From assembly GCA_003209655.1 (NCBI GenBank), contig QCPW01000001.1, positions 481,160-545,159 of the forward strand: 64,000 nucleotides of DNA, written 5' to 3'. The position numbers and the translations under genes are program-made. The DNA is from Prochlorococcus sp. AG-442-M23 (lineage in GTDB: Bacteria > Cyanobacteriota > Cyanobacteriia > PCC-6307 > Cyanobiaceae). Positions within the stretch are counted from its first letter, which is position 1. Each line of letters opens with the position of its first letter. Below, in pieces: positions 48,546-59,038 of this stretch. The notes beneath the pieces are model-generated. The model did not search any database. It was given only the letters and a program-made list of their open reading frames with translations, and was not told where the DNA came from.

Positions 48546-49271
48546 ATGAATACTTTTAAACTAAAAAAAATTTTTATCATAATTTTTTTATTTTTAATTC
48601 CCTCGTCTTCAATGGCAGGTGATTTATTATTAAAAAGTTTTGGTCACAGTAGTTTTTTGATTAAAGGAAAAGGTAAATCAATTCTTTTAAATCCCTTCAA
48701 GTCTGTTGGCTGTGCAAGTGGATTAAGGGAACCTAAAGGAGTATCCTCTGATTTTATTTTAGCCAGTTCAAAACTAGCTGATGAAGGTTATAACCCAAAC
48801 GATCAATTGATGTTTGTAAATCCTGGAGTTTATAAATTCGAAGATATATTATTAAATGGAATTGAGGTTCCGCACGACAGACTTGGTGGAAGAAGGTTGG
48901 GAATGGCTACGGTATGGTCCTGGGAGCTTAATAATTTAAAAATTGTTCATATGGGTGGAGCTGCTGGTGAGATTGATATTGATAGCCAAATTATGTTGTC
49001 CCGTCCAGATATTTTATTTATTTCAATAGGAGGTGGATTTAAATCTTATAACGGGAAAGAGGCATCAGATGTAGTTAAAATCTTAAAACCCTCTATTGTA
49101 GTACCTGTTCATTTTGTGAGAGATCAAAATATTATTGATGATTGTGACTTTTCTAATGCTGATTTGTTTCTCGAAAATATGCAAGATTTTAAAGTGAAAT
49201 ATATTGGTGAAAGCTATAAAATAAATTCAAAAAGAATTGATAAAGATACTATTTATATCTTTGCCTATTAA
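48546..49271 (+). CDS. Exported MBL-fold protein lacking the HxHxDH motif
   Basis: A 241-residue protein with a signal peptide (KKIFIIIFLFLIPSSSMA, cleavage after about 24) and a UlaG-like metallo-beta-lactamase fold. The start LLLKSFGHSSFLIKGKGKSILLNP and later VPHDRLGGRR, IVHMGGAAG and VPVHFV follow the family. Where HxHxDH should be, the sequence reads DFILASSKLADEGYN, so the canonical metal site is absent. It ends 1 bp from the convergent hisC stop. Any enzymatic role is open. Confidence 0.75.
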   Translation: MNTFKLKKIFIIIFLFLIPSSSMAGDLLLKSFGHSSFLIKGKGKSILLNPFKSVGCASGLREPKGVSSDFILASSKLADEGYNPNDQLMFVNPGVYKFEDILLNGIEVPHDRLGGRRLGMATVWSWELNNLKIVHMGGAAGEIDIDSQIMLSRPDILFISIGGGFKSYNGKEASDVVKILKPSIVVPVHFVRDQNIIDDCDFSNADLFLENMQDFKVKYIGESYKINSKRIDKDTIYIFAY

Positions 49272-49272
49272 T

Positions 49273-50376
49273 TTAAAGATCCAATTCTTTATAATTACTC
49301 CAGAAAAAACTCATTTGTTCTTTAGTTCCTATACTTACCCTTATAGAATTCTCAATATCTTTTTTGTTTTTCATCTCTCTTATCAATATACCCTTTTCCC
49401 TCATTTGTTTTGTCAAAAATTTTGGATTTTTGTTTGGCCAAATTAAAAAATAATTTCCCCCGCCAAAATGTTTTCTAATTTTTGTGGATTCAAATTTATT
49501 TTTAATCCATAATCTTGCTTTTTTCACTTCAGAAACATAATTGTCTATATATGATTTATCATCAAGAGCAGCCAATGCAGCAGTAACTGCAAAACTGTTC
49601 ACATCATAAGGCCCAGTAACTTTATTGATAAAATGAATTATATTTTTATTTCCAAAAGCAAAGCCAATTCGTAAACCTGCTAGGCCAGCCGTCTTTGAAA
49701 GGGATTGAAGAATGACTATATTTTTAATTTTTTCAAAATTTATTAATGGAAGAAGACTATCACCATTAAATTTCTCATAAAGTTCGTCAACGACAATTAA
49801 TGATTTTTTGTTCAGATTCGCAAAATTAATTATTTCCTTAGCACTCAACACAGTGCCAGTTGGATTATTTGGATTACAAATAAATATTAACTTAGGATTA
49901 TATTTAATAATTTTTTCTCTAAAGCGCTTTATTGGGAATAGAAAGCTTTCTCCCTCGTAGGGACAAGTTATTTTTCTCATACCTTGTATCTCTGAACAAG
50001 GAGAATAATAACCAAAGGTTGGATTTGTAGTCAGGAAAATCTCATTTCTATCTCCAAAAGAATTAAATATTGCATTTATTGCTGCATCTGCTCCATTGAA
50101 CAAGCCTATCTCTTCAGGATCAAATTGCCTAGACTTACAATAGTGATTAGATAGAAATTTTTTTAATAAGTTATATTCTGGATAGATTGAAATTTGATTT
50201 AAATGAATATCTTGGATAGCTTCATACACTTTTTGACTTGGGCCTAAAGTATTTTCATTAAAATCCAAACGTAGCAAATTTCTTCTGTTTTCTAAAGGTG
50301 CAGAATAAGATTGCATATTTATCATCTCCTTTCTTGGTGTAGGAGAGTTATTATTTATTAGATCAAAATCATTCAT
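49273..50376 (-). CDS. hisC: Histidinol-phosphate aminotransferase
   Basis: PLP aminotransferase (367 residues) of histidine synthesis. It has LLRLDFNENTLGPS at the N-terminus, IFICNPNNPTGTVL, LIVVDELYEKF and the PLP lysine in LQSLSKTAGLAGLRIGF. The ATG overlaps the argS stop by one base (TAATG), so argS and hisC are coupled. HisC is likely, but cobalamin-type (CobD) or aromatic aminotransferases share the fold. Confidence 0.88.
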   Translation of the reverse strand: MNDFDLINNNSPTPRKEMINMQSYSAPLENRRNLLRLDFNENTLGPSQKVYEAIQDIHLNQISIYPEYNLLKKFLSNHYCKSRQFDPEEIGLFNGADAAINAIFNSFGDRNEIFLTTNPTFGYYSPCSEIQGMRKITCPYEGESFLFPIKRFREKIIKYNPKLIFICNPNNPTGTVLSAKEIINFANLNKKSLIVVDELYEKFNGDSLLPLINFEKIKNIVILQSLSKTAGLAGLRIGFAFGNKNIIHFINKVTGPYDVNSFAVTAALAALDDKSYIDNYVSEVKKARLWIKNKFESTKIRKHFGGGNYFLIWPNKNPKFLTKQMREKGILIREMKNKKDIENSIRVSIGTKEQMSFFWSNYKELDL

Positions 50377-52190
50377 TACATTCTCTCTAAAGATTCAATT
50401 CCAAGAAGCTCTAAACTTAATTTTAAAGTCTTTTCAGTTAAAGCACATAATGTAAGTCTCGATATCTTTTTACTCATTTCTACCTTAAGAATAGGCACTT
50501 TATCATAAAACCTATTAAAAGTCTGACATAATTCAAAAAGATAATTACAGAGTCTATTTATCATTAAATCTTTTTCTATAGAAATTAGAACTTCATCAAA
50601 TTTAAGTAATTTTCTTATGAGCTTCCACTCTAAATCATGACTGTATGAAATAGATTCTGAATTTATATTGTCTTCAGGCATATTATTTTTTCTGTTAATT
50701 CCTGAAATTCTTACAAGTGTGTATAAAAGATATGGAGCCGTATTCCCATTAAGTGAAAGCATCTTTTCAAAACTAAATTGATAATTTGTAATTCTATTTT
50801 GACTTAAATCGGCATATTTTACTGCTCCAATTCCAATAACTCTCGAAGTATTTAAAATGAAATCATTAGTTTCAGAACGACTTTCATTTTCTAGTCTTTT
50901 TAATAGATCTTCTTTTGCTCTTTTAATTGACTCTGATAATAAATCTTTTAATCTTATGGTCTCTCCCTCTCTTGTTTTAAGCTTTTTACCATCAATACCT
51001 TGTACTAATCCGAAAGGGACATGATTTACTTCACAATCTTCCGGAATCCAGTTTGCTCTTTTGGCAACTTGAAAAACTCCTGCAAAATGATTAGCCTGGC
51101 CATGATCTGTTACATAAATAATTCTAGTTGCATTATCTCCATCTGGTTCCTTATTAAATCTATATCTAAGAGCAGCAAGATCAGTCGTAGCATAATTAAA
51201 TCCACCGTCTTTTTTTTGAATAATAAGTGGTAATGGTTTCCCTTCTTTATTGGTCATTCCATCTAGAAAAACGCATTTAGCTCCTTGATCTTCTATTAAA
51301 ATTTTCTTCAAATTTAAATCTTCGATAATTGATTTTAAATAAGGATTATAGAATGATTCTCCTCTCTCCTTTATTTTTATATTTAATGTTTTATAAATTT
51401 GATCAAACTCTTTTCTTGATTGATCACATAATAATTTCCATAATTGAATTGATTCCCTATCTCCACTTTGTAATTTAACTACCTCTTCTCTAGATCTTTT
51501 TTTAAATTCTTTTTCATTATCAAATCTTTTTTTTGAAGCTTTATAGAATTCAACTAAATCACTAATTTTGATATTATCTATTTTTTTTAGATCACTTGAA
51601 TATAAATCTTTAAGATGAGTAATAAGCATTCCAAATTGTGTTCCCCAATCTCCAATATGATTTAGTCTCAATACGATATAACCTCTCAATTCCAAAATTC
51701 TCGAAATCGAGTCTCCTATAATTGTTGATCTGAGATGTCCTACATGCATTTCTTTTGCAATATTTGGACTTGAAAAGTCTACGACAACTTTTTTGCGTAA
51801 ATGATTTTTATTTTTTTTATTAGATAGAGGAACACCAGCTCTGGGACATTTAATATTTGATTTGATCTCTTCAATCAAAATATTGTTTTTTAATTTTATA
51901 TTTATAAATCCTGGCCCAGCAATTTCTAAATCTTCACATAAATTAGATATTTTTTTATTTGCTTTGAGTTTCTTAACAAATCTATTTGCAATTTCTCTAG
52001 GGCTTTTTTTATAAATTTTTGATAAAACAAGACAAATATTACATTGATAATCTCCAAACTCTTCTTTAGATGGTTGATTTATCAGATTTTTACGAATTTT
52101 TTCAAATTCTTCCTTCTTTTCATTTTTTATAAGACTTTCTAAGAGGATTACTTCAAAGTTAGTTGTTAATTCTTTAAAAATTACCTGCAT
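50376..52190 (-). CDS. argS: Arginyl-tRNA synthetase
   Basis: ArgRS of 604 residues. The HIGH-type motif is [15 protein letters not shown], the KMSKS-equivalent loop is [18 protein letters not shown], and [15 protein letters not shown] precedes it as expected. The C-terminal DALR anticodon domain includes [20 protein letters not shown]. It lies 27 bp downstream of nadC. Confidence 0.97.
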   Translation of the reverse strand: MQVIFKELTTNFEVILLESLIKNEKKEEFEKIRKNLINQPSKEEFGDYQCNICLVLSKIYKKSPREIANRFVKKLKANKKISNLCEDLEIAGPGFINIKLKNNILIEEIKSNIKCPRAGVPLSNKKNKNHLRKKVVVDFSSPNIAKEMHVGHLRSTIIGDSISRILELRGYIVLRLNHIGDWGTQFGMLITHLKDLYSSDLKKIDNIKISDLVEFYKASKKRFDNEKEFKKRSREEVVKLQSGDRESIQLWKLLCDQSRKEFDQIYKTLNIKIKERGESFYNPYLKSIIEDLNLKKILIEDQGAKCVFLDGMTNKEGKPLPLIIQKKDGGFNYATTDLAALRYRFNKEPDGDNATRIIYVTDHGQANHFAGVFQVAKRANWIPEDCEVNHVPFGLVQGIDGKKLKTREGETIRLKDLLSESIKRAKEDLLKRLENESRSETNDFILNTSRVIGIGAVKYADLSQNRITNYQFSFEKMLSLNGNTAPYLLYTLVRISGINRKNNMPEDNINSESISYSHDLEWKLIRKLLKFDEVLISIEKDLMINRLCNYLFELCQTFNRFYDKVPILKVEMSKKISRLTLCALTEKTLKLSLELLGIESLERM

Positions 52191-52217
52191 GAATTATTAA
52201 AATTTTGTTCGAGTCAT

Positions 52218-53084
52218 TTAATTAATATAACGCATACTAAAATCTATCCAATTACTTTTAGTAATCGAAGAACTTGTTGAAATTAAATCAACTCCATCAA
52301 TTAAATATTTACTTATTTCATTTGGTTTGATCCCAGAGATCTCTATAAGTAAATTATTCCTAATTGTTCTTTTAGAGCTTTTTTTTGATATCTCTCTTAA
52401 TTCTTTTATTGCGTTTTTAAGCAATTCAGGATTAAATTCATCTAACAAAATACTATCTGCCCCTGCTAAAACTGCATCTTTTGCTTGATTCATATTTTCT
52501 GCTTCAATAATGATATGAGTGGTAAATGGTGTATTTAATCTTATTTTTTTAACGGCATTGTTCAAATTGTCAGTCCATGCAATATGGTTTTCTTTAATCA
52601 TCGCAGCATCATATAATCCCATTCTATGATTAACACCACCACCACATTGAAAAGCATATTTTTCAAATATTCTTAAACCAGGAGTAGTTTTTCTTGTGTC
52701 AGCTAAATTTATGTTAGTACCTTCTAAAAGATCTACAATTTTTTTGGTATGAGTAGATATTCCAGATAGATGCATTGAGATATTAAGACTTATTCTTTCA
52801 CTTGCTAATAAACTGCTTGTTGGTCCATATAGTTCTAGAAGTTTTTGATCCTTTACAAACTTTTCACCATCATTAATAAAAAAGTTGTACTTTATTTTTT
52901 TATCAATTTTTTTAAAAATTTTTTCTACTATGCTAACTCCACAAAATACCCCTTCTTCTTTTGCTATCCAATGGGCTTTCCCCATTTTTGTGGTAAGAGC
53001 CGAAGATGTTAAATCCCCTTTTCCAATATCTTCTTCAATCCAATCATCAATAATCCTAGATATTTTTGGAGAGTTTAAATCCAC
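52218..53084 (-). CDS. nadC: Nicotinate-nucleotide pyrophosphorylase (quinolinate)
   Basis: NadC transforms quinolinate and PRPP to nicotinate mononucleotide for NAD. The 288 residues include ADTRKTTPGLRIFEKYAFQCGGG, HRMGLYDAAMIKENHI and IEAENMNQAKDAVLAGADSILLDEF. The GTG start at 53084 is preferred. It runs with argS and hisC on the same strand. Confidence 0.96.
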   Translation of the reverse strand: MDLNSPKISRIIDDWIEEDIGKGDLTSSALTTKMGKAHWIAKEEGVFCGVSIVEKIFKKIDKKIKYNFFINDGEKFVKDQKLLELYGPTSSLLASERISLNISMHLSGISTHTKKIVDLLEGTNINLADTRKTTPGLRIFEKYAFQCGGGVNHRMGLYDAAMIKENHIAWTDNLNNAVKKIRLNTPFTTHIIIEAENMNQAKDAVLAGADSILLDEFNPELLKNAIKELREISKKSSKRTIRNNLLIEISGIKPNEISKYLIDGVDLISTSSSITKSNWIDFSMRYIN

Positions 53085-53159
53085 TGAATTTCAATGATGT
53101 AAGAAATTATATTTTAACTTTAAAAGTTTCATTTATATATTTATGAAATTTTATTAAAG

Positions 53160-54539
53160 TTATTTACCAATGCAAAATTTTGAAAAAATATTATTTAGTA
53201 ACTCTTCAGTTAATTCTTGACCTGTAATTCTAGATAAGTTTTTTATGCCATCTCTAAGTTCTATTGATAATAAATCGAAGGGTAGTTGATTAGCAATTAT
53301 TGGATCAGTATCATTTAAATTTTTTAAGCAATCAGTTAGTTTAGATATCTGTCTTTCATTTAAGAAAATATCTATATTTTCAAATTCTTTTGATCCACAT
53401 TTTTTAACTATCTTTTCTATTAATTCTTTTTCTCCTTCATTATTTTTAATACTCATTAAAGTAATGTTTGGTAAATTATTTTTTATTTTTTTTGAATCAA
53501 TTAAATCTTTTTTATTACCTAAGATCGTAATTAATTTTTCTTTAGGAATTGTGTTTATAATTTCCTCATCATCTTTATTAAAACCCTTTTCAAGACTATA
53601 TAAATAAATTATATAATCTGATTTTTTAATCATTTCAAAGCTTTTCTTTATTCCAATGTTTTCTATATATTCAGTTGTTTCTCTAATGCCAGCGGTATCT
53701 ATTATTTTTATGGGTACATCTCTTATGGTCAGATTTACTTCAATTGTATCTCTTGTTGTACCTGGAATACTAGTAACTATTGCTTTATCATTTTTAGAAA
53801 GAAGATTTAATAGAGAACTTTTACCTACATTTGTTTTACCTATAAGAGCAATTGATATTCCATTATGAAAATGCACCCCCCTTTTTGTATTTTCTAAAAG
53901 GATTTCTATTTTTTCTTTGATATTTTTAATGTTATTAGAAAATTGATTATAATTAAATTCCGAAAAATCTTCATCAAAATCTACTCTTGCTTCTATTTCT
54001 GATAATTGCTCGATTAAATCATTTTTAATTTCATCAATCTTATTTTTTATTTTGCCTTTAACTCCATTAAAAGCGATTTCTGCCGACCTATCATTTTTAG
54101 CATTAATTAATTGATTAATTGATTCTGCTTGAGTAAGATCTATTTTCCCATTCAAAAAAGCTCTTTGACTAAATTCGCCTGGATTGGCTATTCTCACACC
54201 TACATTATTAGATAATAATGTCTTCATAACTTTATTGACAACAATCAATCCTCCATGACAGTGCAACTCAACAATATCCTCTCCAGTGAAAGTATTAGGA
54301 GAATGCATTACTGAAATTAAAATTTCGTCTATTAATTTATTTTCTAAATTATCTTTTATAAAGCCATGAAAAACTCTATGAGAATCCCAAGCATATTTAG
54401 ATTTTGTTTCTACAATATTTTTGCAGGAATTTATTGCTTCTTTGCCAGATACTCTTATGACTGCAATTCCTCCCTTACCTAGACTTATAGCGGAAGCTAT
54501 TGCTGCTATTGTATCTTCATTATTGATTATTGATTCCAT
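53160..54539 (-). CDS. mnmE: tRNA modification GTPase MnmE
   Basis: MnmE (TrmE) with MnmG makes cmnm5U34 in tRNA. The 459 residues hold the N-terminal folate-binding domain ([25 protein letters not shown]), a central G domain with Walker [13 protein letters not shown], and [13 protein letters not shown] as switch II. The last residues are CIGK, the catalytic C-terminal motif. It is divergent from the DUF2062 gene across 67 bp. Confidence 0.97.
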   Translation of the reverse strand: MESIINNEDTIAAIASAISLGKGGIAVIRVSGKEAINSCKNIVETKSKYAWDSHRVFHGFIKDNLENKLIDEILISVMHSPNTFTGEDIVELHCHGGLIVVNKVMKTLLSNNVGVRIANPGEFSQRAFLNGKIDLTQAESINQLINAKNDRSAEIAFNGVKGKIKNKIDEIKNDLIEQLSEIEARVDFDEDFSEFNYNQFSNNIKNIKEKIEILLENTKRGVHFHNGISIALIGKTNVGKSSLLNLLSKNDKAIVTSIPGTTRDTIEVNLTIRDVPIKIIDTAGIRETTEYIENIGIKKSFEMIKKSDYIIYLYSLEKGFNKDDEEIINTIPKEKLITILGNKKDLIDSKKIKNNLPNITLMSIKNNEGEKELIEKIVKKCGSKEFENIDIFLNERQISKLTDCLKNLNDTDPIIANQLPFDLLSIELRDGIKNLSRITGQELTEELLNNIFSKFCIGK

Positions 54540-54606
54540 CTCTCACTATGTTATGGATATTTAACTATTATTATCAAAGTAAAAATTTCTTGATTGTATT
54601 TTCAGA

Positions 54607-55059
54607 ATGAAGTTAATAAAGAAACTTAACTATAAAAAAATTCTATCATTATTTATGAAACAAAATGGTAGCCCACTATATAATGCTAAGGGAGTGGCTG
54701 TTGGTGTTTTTTGCGGATGCTTTCCTTTTTTTGGGTTTCAAACTTTATTAGGCTTATTTTTAGCAAGAATTGTAAAAGGAAATTTTTTTCTTGCTGCAAT
54801 TGGTACTTGGATAAGTAATCCTTTTACTTATGTTCCTTTATATTTTTTCAATTATAAAGTTGGCTCATTCTTACTGAAAATTTCTCCAGATATAATTTTT
54901 GATAAAACTTTAAAGATAGAAGAATTATGGGAACAAGGTAGTGTTTTTTCATTAAGATTAATTTTGGGTTCAGTATTAGTTGGATCGTTATTATCATTTA
55001 TTTCTGGTGTGATTGTTTTTTTGCTATATAAAAGAAAAGTTAAAAAAAGTATTTTTTAA
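54607..55059 (+). CDS. DUF2062 membrane protein
   Basis: A 150-residue protein with two to three transmembrane segments. It has NAKGVAVGVFCGCFPFFGFQTLLGLFLARIVKGN and GTWISNPFTYVPLYFFNYKVG, the DUF2062 hallmarks. Members occur near glycosyltransferases or cell-envelope genes in many bacteria. Function is unknown. It ends 18 bp before the convergent rsh stop. Confidence 0.88.
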   Translation: MKLIKKLNYKKILSLFMKQNGSPLYNAKGVAVGVFCGCFPFFGFQTLLGLFLARIVKGNFFLAAIGTWISNPFTYVPLYFFNYKVGSFLLKISPDIIFDKTLKIEELWEQGSVFSLRLILGSVLVGSLLSFISGVIVFLLYKRKVKKSIF

Positions 55060-55077
55060 GAATCTTTTGAGTTTAAA

Positions 55078-57387
55078 TTAACTCATTTCTACTCTTGCAA
55101 TATCTAAAACATCAGCCATTGATTTGATTTGATCAATAGTTTTATGGAGTTGGCTATAACTTTCCAGACCAACACATAAGTTGATTATTGCAGGTTTACC
55201 AAAAGCAGTTTTTACATTTGCATCACTAACATTTATTCCTTTATCAGATAATCTCATCAGAATATCTTTTAAGACTCCCACTCTGTCTATAACTTCTATT
55301 CTGAGTTGAATTGGAAACTTGTTGTCAAGGGTTTTATTATTTTCGTTCCATGCAACAGGTAATCTTCTCTCTATTGGTATTTGGATAACGTTTTCACAAT
55401 CTCTTCTATGAATAGTTATGCCATGATTACCTAAAGAGACAGTTCCAATTATTTGCTCTCCAGGAAGTGGACTGCAGCATTTGCCAATTCTATAGTCAAG
55501 ACCTTCCACCCCTGCGATTGGCGATTTATTATTCGTATTATTTTTAGATGTTGATGAAATATTTTTATTTATAAGATTTTTTGCTATTTCAGCATTAGAT
55601 TCATTTTTAATTTCTTCTGTTTGTATTTTTATTTCTTCTCTTAATCTATTTAATACTTGATGTAAGGTTAAACCGCCAAATCCTAAAGAAGACAATAAAT
55701 CTTCTGTAGTTTTTAAGTTACATCGAGTTGCAACTTTTTTCATCGCATCACTTGTAAGTAGTGATTCGAATCCATTTCGGCCGATCTCTTTTTCTAGTAA
55801 TTCTTTACCTCTTTTTATGGTTTCCTCTCTATGACTTTTTTTATACCATTGTCGAATTCTATTTTTGGCAGTTGGAGTAACCACAAAATTCAACCAATCT
55901 AAGCTTGGAGTTGAATTATTACTTGTCAATATTTCTATAAAGTCGCCATTTTGTAATGCCGTCGATAGAGGAGAAAGTTTTTCATTGATTCTTATTCCAT
56001 TGCAATGATTGCCTATTTCCGAATGTATTCTGTATGCAAAATCGATTGCAGTTGATCCTTTTCTTAGTCCAACTACATCGCCTTTTGGCGTTATGACAAA
56101 GACTTCTTCATCAAATAAATCTTCTTTTATAGATGCAAGATAGTCATTATGATCTTTTTCATTACCTTCTTGCTGCCATTCTACGAGTTGCCTAAGCCAA
56201 TTAAATCTTTCTGCATTACTAGATGCAGGAGAACCACCTTCTTTATATTGCCAATGAGCAGCTATTCCAAATTCTGCGATTTGATGCATTGAATTCGTTC
56301 TTATTTGAACTTCAATTGGCCTATGCCTGCCGATAACAGACGTATGCAAGGATTGATAGCCATTAGGTTTTGGTAAGCCTATATAATCTTTGAATCTTCC
56401 AGGAATTGGTTTAAAAGTATCATGAACTACTGCTAAAGCTTTGTAACAGCTATCTGAATTCTTAACAATAATTCTTAAAGCTGCAACGTCATAAATCTCG
56501 CTAAATTGTTTTTGTTGTCTTTCCATTTTGCTCCAAATTCCATATAGATGTTTTGGTCTTCCTGTTATTTCAAAGTTTTCTAAACCTGATGATAGTAAGT
56601 TATCTTTCATTAAATTTAAAGTAACGTTTAATCTCTTTTCTCTATCACTTCTCTTGACGGAAATCTGGTCTTTTAAATTTTTATATTGTTCAGGTTCAAG
56701 AAATTTAAAAGCTAAATCTTCCAATTCCCATTTGAATCTATTTATTCCTAGCCTGTTGGCTAGAGGGGCATAAATCTCTCGTGTTTCTCTAGCAATTCTC
56801 TCTTTCCTTTCTTCATTAAGCCATTGAATAGTCCTCATGTTATGAAGACGGTCTGCAAGCTTAACTAAAACAACTCTTATATCACTTGCCATAGCTAAGA
56901 ACATTTTTCTTAGATTTTCAGCTTGTGCTTCAGTTCTATTATTGAAATGTATACCTCCTAATTTAGTTACACCCTCTACAAGTACTTTAATCTCTAACCC
57001 AAAATTAACTTCAATCTCTGAAAGGGTAATTCCTGTATCTTCAACAACATCATGTAATAGACCTGCAGCAATAACGCATGGACTTGCACCAATTTCTTGC
57101 AAAAGATCTGCAACAGCAATTGGGTGAATTATATACGGCTCACCGCTTGCTCGGTATTGCCCATCATGTGCCTCATAAGCAAGTTTGAAAGCTTTAACTA
57201 TAAGATTTTGATTAGCATCATTTTTATTATTAGATATTTCATAGTTTTGAATTTTTTCGAGAAGCCAACTAGGAATTTTTATCTCATATTTCAAAGATTC
57301 ACTTTCATAATTTTTATTTTCAGGCAAAATGATTGTGGAAACTTTTATTTCTTTTTTTTCTTTTGAATTCGCAGCTGCCTCTGACAT
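55078..57387 (-). CDS. spoT: Bifunctional (p)ppGpp synthetase/hydrolase
   Basis: RSH enzyme of 769 residues with all domains. The HD hydrolase has LLHDVVEDT (111-119). The synthetase has RFKD at 331-334 and GYQSLHT at 343-349; RFKD rather than EFDD points to a bifunctional SpoT/Rel type. TGS follows (FVITPKGDVVGLRKGSTAIDFAY) and an ACT domain closes the protein. Spacing from the C-terminal YRIGKCCSPLPGE cysteine pair fits the family. It is divergent from the double-ATPase ABC gene, 55 bp apart. Confidence 0.96.
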   Translation of the reverse strand: MSEAAANSKEKKEIKVSTIILPENKNYESESLKYEIKIPSWLLEKIQNYEISNNKNDANQNLIVKAFKLAYEAHDGQYRASGEPYIIHPIAVADLLQEIGASPCVIAAGLLHDVVEDTGITLSEIEVNFGLEIKVLVEGVTKLGGIHFNNRTEAQAENLRKMFLAMASDIRVVLVKLADRLHNMRTIQWLNEERKERIARETREIYAPLANRLGINRFKWELEDLAFKFLEPEQYKNLKDQISVKRSDREKRLNVTLNLMKDNLLSSGLENFEITGRPKHLYGIWSKMERQQKQFSEIYDVAALRIIVKNSDSCYKALAVVHDTFKPIPGRFKDYIGLPKPNGYQSLHTSVIGRHRPIEVQIRTNSMHQIAEFGIAAHWQYKEGGSPASSNAERFNWLRQLVEWQQEGNEKDHNDYLASIKEDLFDEEVFVITPKGDVVGLRKGSTAIDFAYRIHSEIGNHCNGIRINEKLSPLSTALQNGDFIEILTSNNSTPSLDWLNFVVTPTAKNRIRQWYKKSHREETIKRGKELLEKEIGRNGFESLLTSDAMKKVATRCNLKTTEDLLSSLGFGGLTLHQVLNRLREEIKIQTEEIKNESNAEIAKNLINKNISSTSKNNTNNKSPIAGVEGLDYRIGKCCSPLPGEQIIGTVSLGNHGITIHRRDCENVIQIPIERRLPVAWNENNKTLDNKFPIQLRIEVIDRVGVLKDILMRLSDKGINVSDANVKTAFGKPAIINLCVGLESYSQLHKTIDQIKSMADVLDIARVEMS

Positions 57388-57442
57388 ATCTTGGTACTTT
57401 AATTTTATTTTATTTAGGACTATAGAAATTTGCTACAAAATT

Positions 57443-59038
57443 ATGAAAAAAAATAAAAGTAAAATTCTTGAAGTCAGAAATCTAAATGTAAGATATGGTC
57501 TTAACCAGAAATTTACCATAAAAAATTTTAAATTAGATCTCAGTAAAGGAGATCACTTAGCCATAATAGGACCTTCTGGATGCGGTAAAACTACATTTGC
57601 AAAAACAATTGTAAATATGCTTCCTCAAGGTTCATTCGCTTATGGTCAAATAAAAATATCTGGAGAGGACATCACGAAAATTGATAAAAAAGAAATTCAA
57701 TTATTTAGAAGAAATAATTTTGGATTTATTTATCAAGATTCTCTAAAAAAACTAAATCCTTTAATGTCGGTAGGTGATCATTTATATGAATTATTCAAAA
57801 CACATTTTCATAATAAGCCCTCTGTAATAATTAAAGATTTAGTAAAAGATACTTTTCTAAGAGTAGGAATAGAAAATGACAGATTAGATTCATTCCCTCA
57901 TGAATTTAGTGGAGGCATGAGGCAAAGAGTTTCAATTGCTATGGCTTTGGCTTTAAAACCAAAAATATTAATAGCAGATGAACCTACAACAAGTCTTGAT
58001 ACTAAGACAAGTTTTGAAGTAATGAATCAAATTCAATATTTAAGTGAGCAATTTGGTACTACTTTAGTGTTGATTAGTCATGACATTAATCTCGCAGCTA
58101 AGTGGTGTAAAAAAGTTGTGATAATGGATGAAGGATTAGTTCAAGAACAAGGAAATATTAAAGAAGTTTTTAAATCACCTAGATCGAAAATTGGTATGAA
58201 ATTAGTTAATGCATCTCATAGATTTTTGCAGCCAATAAAAAAAAATAGTTCTACAAATGATGTTATTTTAGAGGCGATTAATTTAAGACATTGGTATAAA
58301 TTAAACTCTTCAATTTTCCGACCCAAATGGAATAAGGCTTTAAAAGAGGTTAGTTTCAAATTATATCGAAATGAAACACTTGGAATTGTTGGATCATCTG
58401 GAAGTGGAAAAAGTACTTTATGTAGAGCTTTAATAGGACTTTTAAAAATAAGAGGTGGTGAAATAAAAGTTTATGAAAGAAATTTAAAATTTCAAAATAA
58501 AAAAGTGAATAATCTAAATAATATACAAATAATTTTTCAAGACCCTTTTTCAAGTTTGAATCCAAAAATGAAAATAAAAAATATTTTAAAAGATATATTT
58601 TTTATTCAAAAAATATTTAATAATAATCAAATTCAAAATGAGATTAAATTAATTTTGAATAATTTAAACTTGCCTTCAGATTCTGAATTTTTAAACTCTT
58701 ATCCAAGCCAATTATCTGGTGGTCAATTACAAAGAATTTCAATTGCAAGATCATTATTACTTAAACCAAGAATCCTTATCTGCGATGAAAGTGTAAATAT
58801 GCTAGATGCCCATATAAAAATTGAAATACTTGATTTACTTAGAAATATTCAAGGAAAAATGAATTTAAGTATAATATTTATCACTCATGATTTAGGAATT
58901 GCGAAAAATTTCTGTAATAGATTATTAGTTATGAATAATGGACAGATTATTGAAGAGGGTGATTCTTCTACTATTTTTTCTACCCCAAAGAACAATATTA
59001 CAAAAGCTTTAGTAGCTAGTTCTTTAAATCTTAATTAA
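57443..59038 (+). CDS. Fused double-ATPase ABC protein (peptide/nickel type)
   Basis: From ATG 57443 the 532-residue protein has two ABC ATPase domains in tandem. The first has Walker A GPSGCGKT (43-50), signature FSGGMRQRVS and Walker B ILIADEPTT. The second has GSSGSGKST, LSGGQLQRIS and ILICDESVNMLD. The layout matches the DppD-DppF or OppD-OppF pair in one chain, which energises a dipeptide/oligopeptide or nickel importer. No permease or binding protein is nearby, so its partners must lie elsewhere. The frame opens 38 codons earlier inside rsh, but MKKNKSKILEVRN is the natural start. Confidence 0.88.
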   Translation: MKKNKSKILEVRNLNVRYGLNQKFTIKNFKLDLSKGDHLAIIGPSGCGKTTFAKTIVNMLPQGSFAYGQIKISGEDITKIDKKEIQLFRRNNFGFIYQDSLKKLNPLMSVGDHLYELFKTHFHNKPSVIIKDLVKDTFLRVGIENDRLDSFPHEFSGGMRQRVSIAMALALKPKILIADEPTTSLDTKTSFEVMNQIQYLSEQFGTTLVLISHDINLAAKWCKKVVIMDEGLVQEQGNIKEVFKSPRSKIGMKLVNASHRFLQPIKKNSSTNDVILEAINLRHWYKLNSSIFRPKWNKALKEVSFKLYRNETLGIVGSSGSGKSTLCRALIGLLKIRGGEIKVYERNLKFQNKKVNNLNNIQIIFQDPFSSLNPKMKIKNILKDIFFIQKIFNNNQIQNEIKLILNNLNLPSDSEFLNSYPSQLSGGQLQRISIARSLLLKPRILICDESVNMLDAHIKIEILDLLRNIQGKMNLSIIFITHDLGIAKNFCNRLLVMNNGQIIEEGDSSTIFSTPKNNITKALVASSLNLN

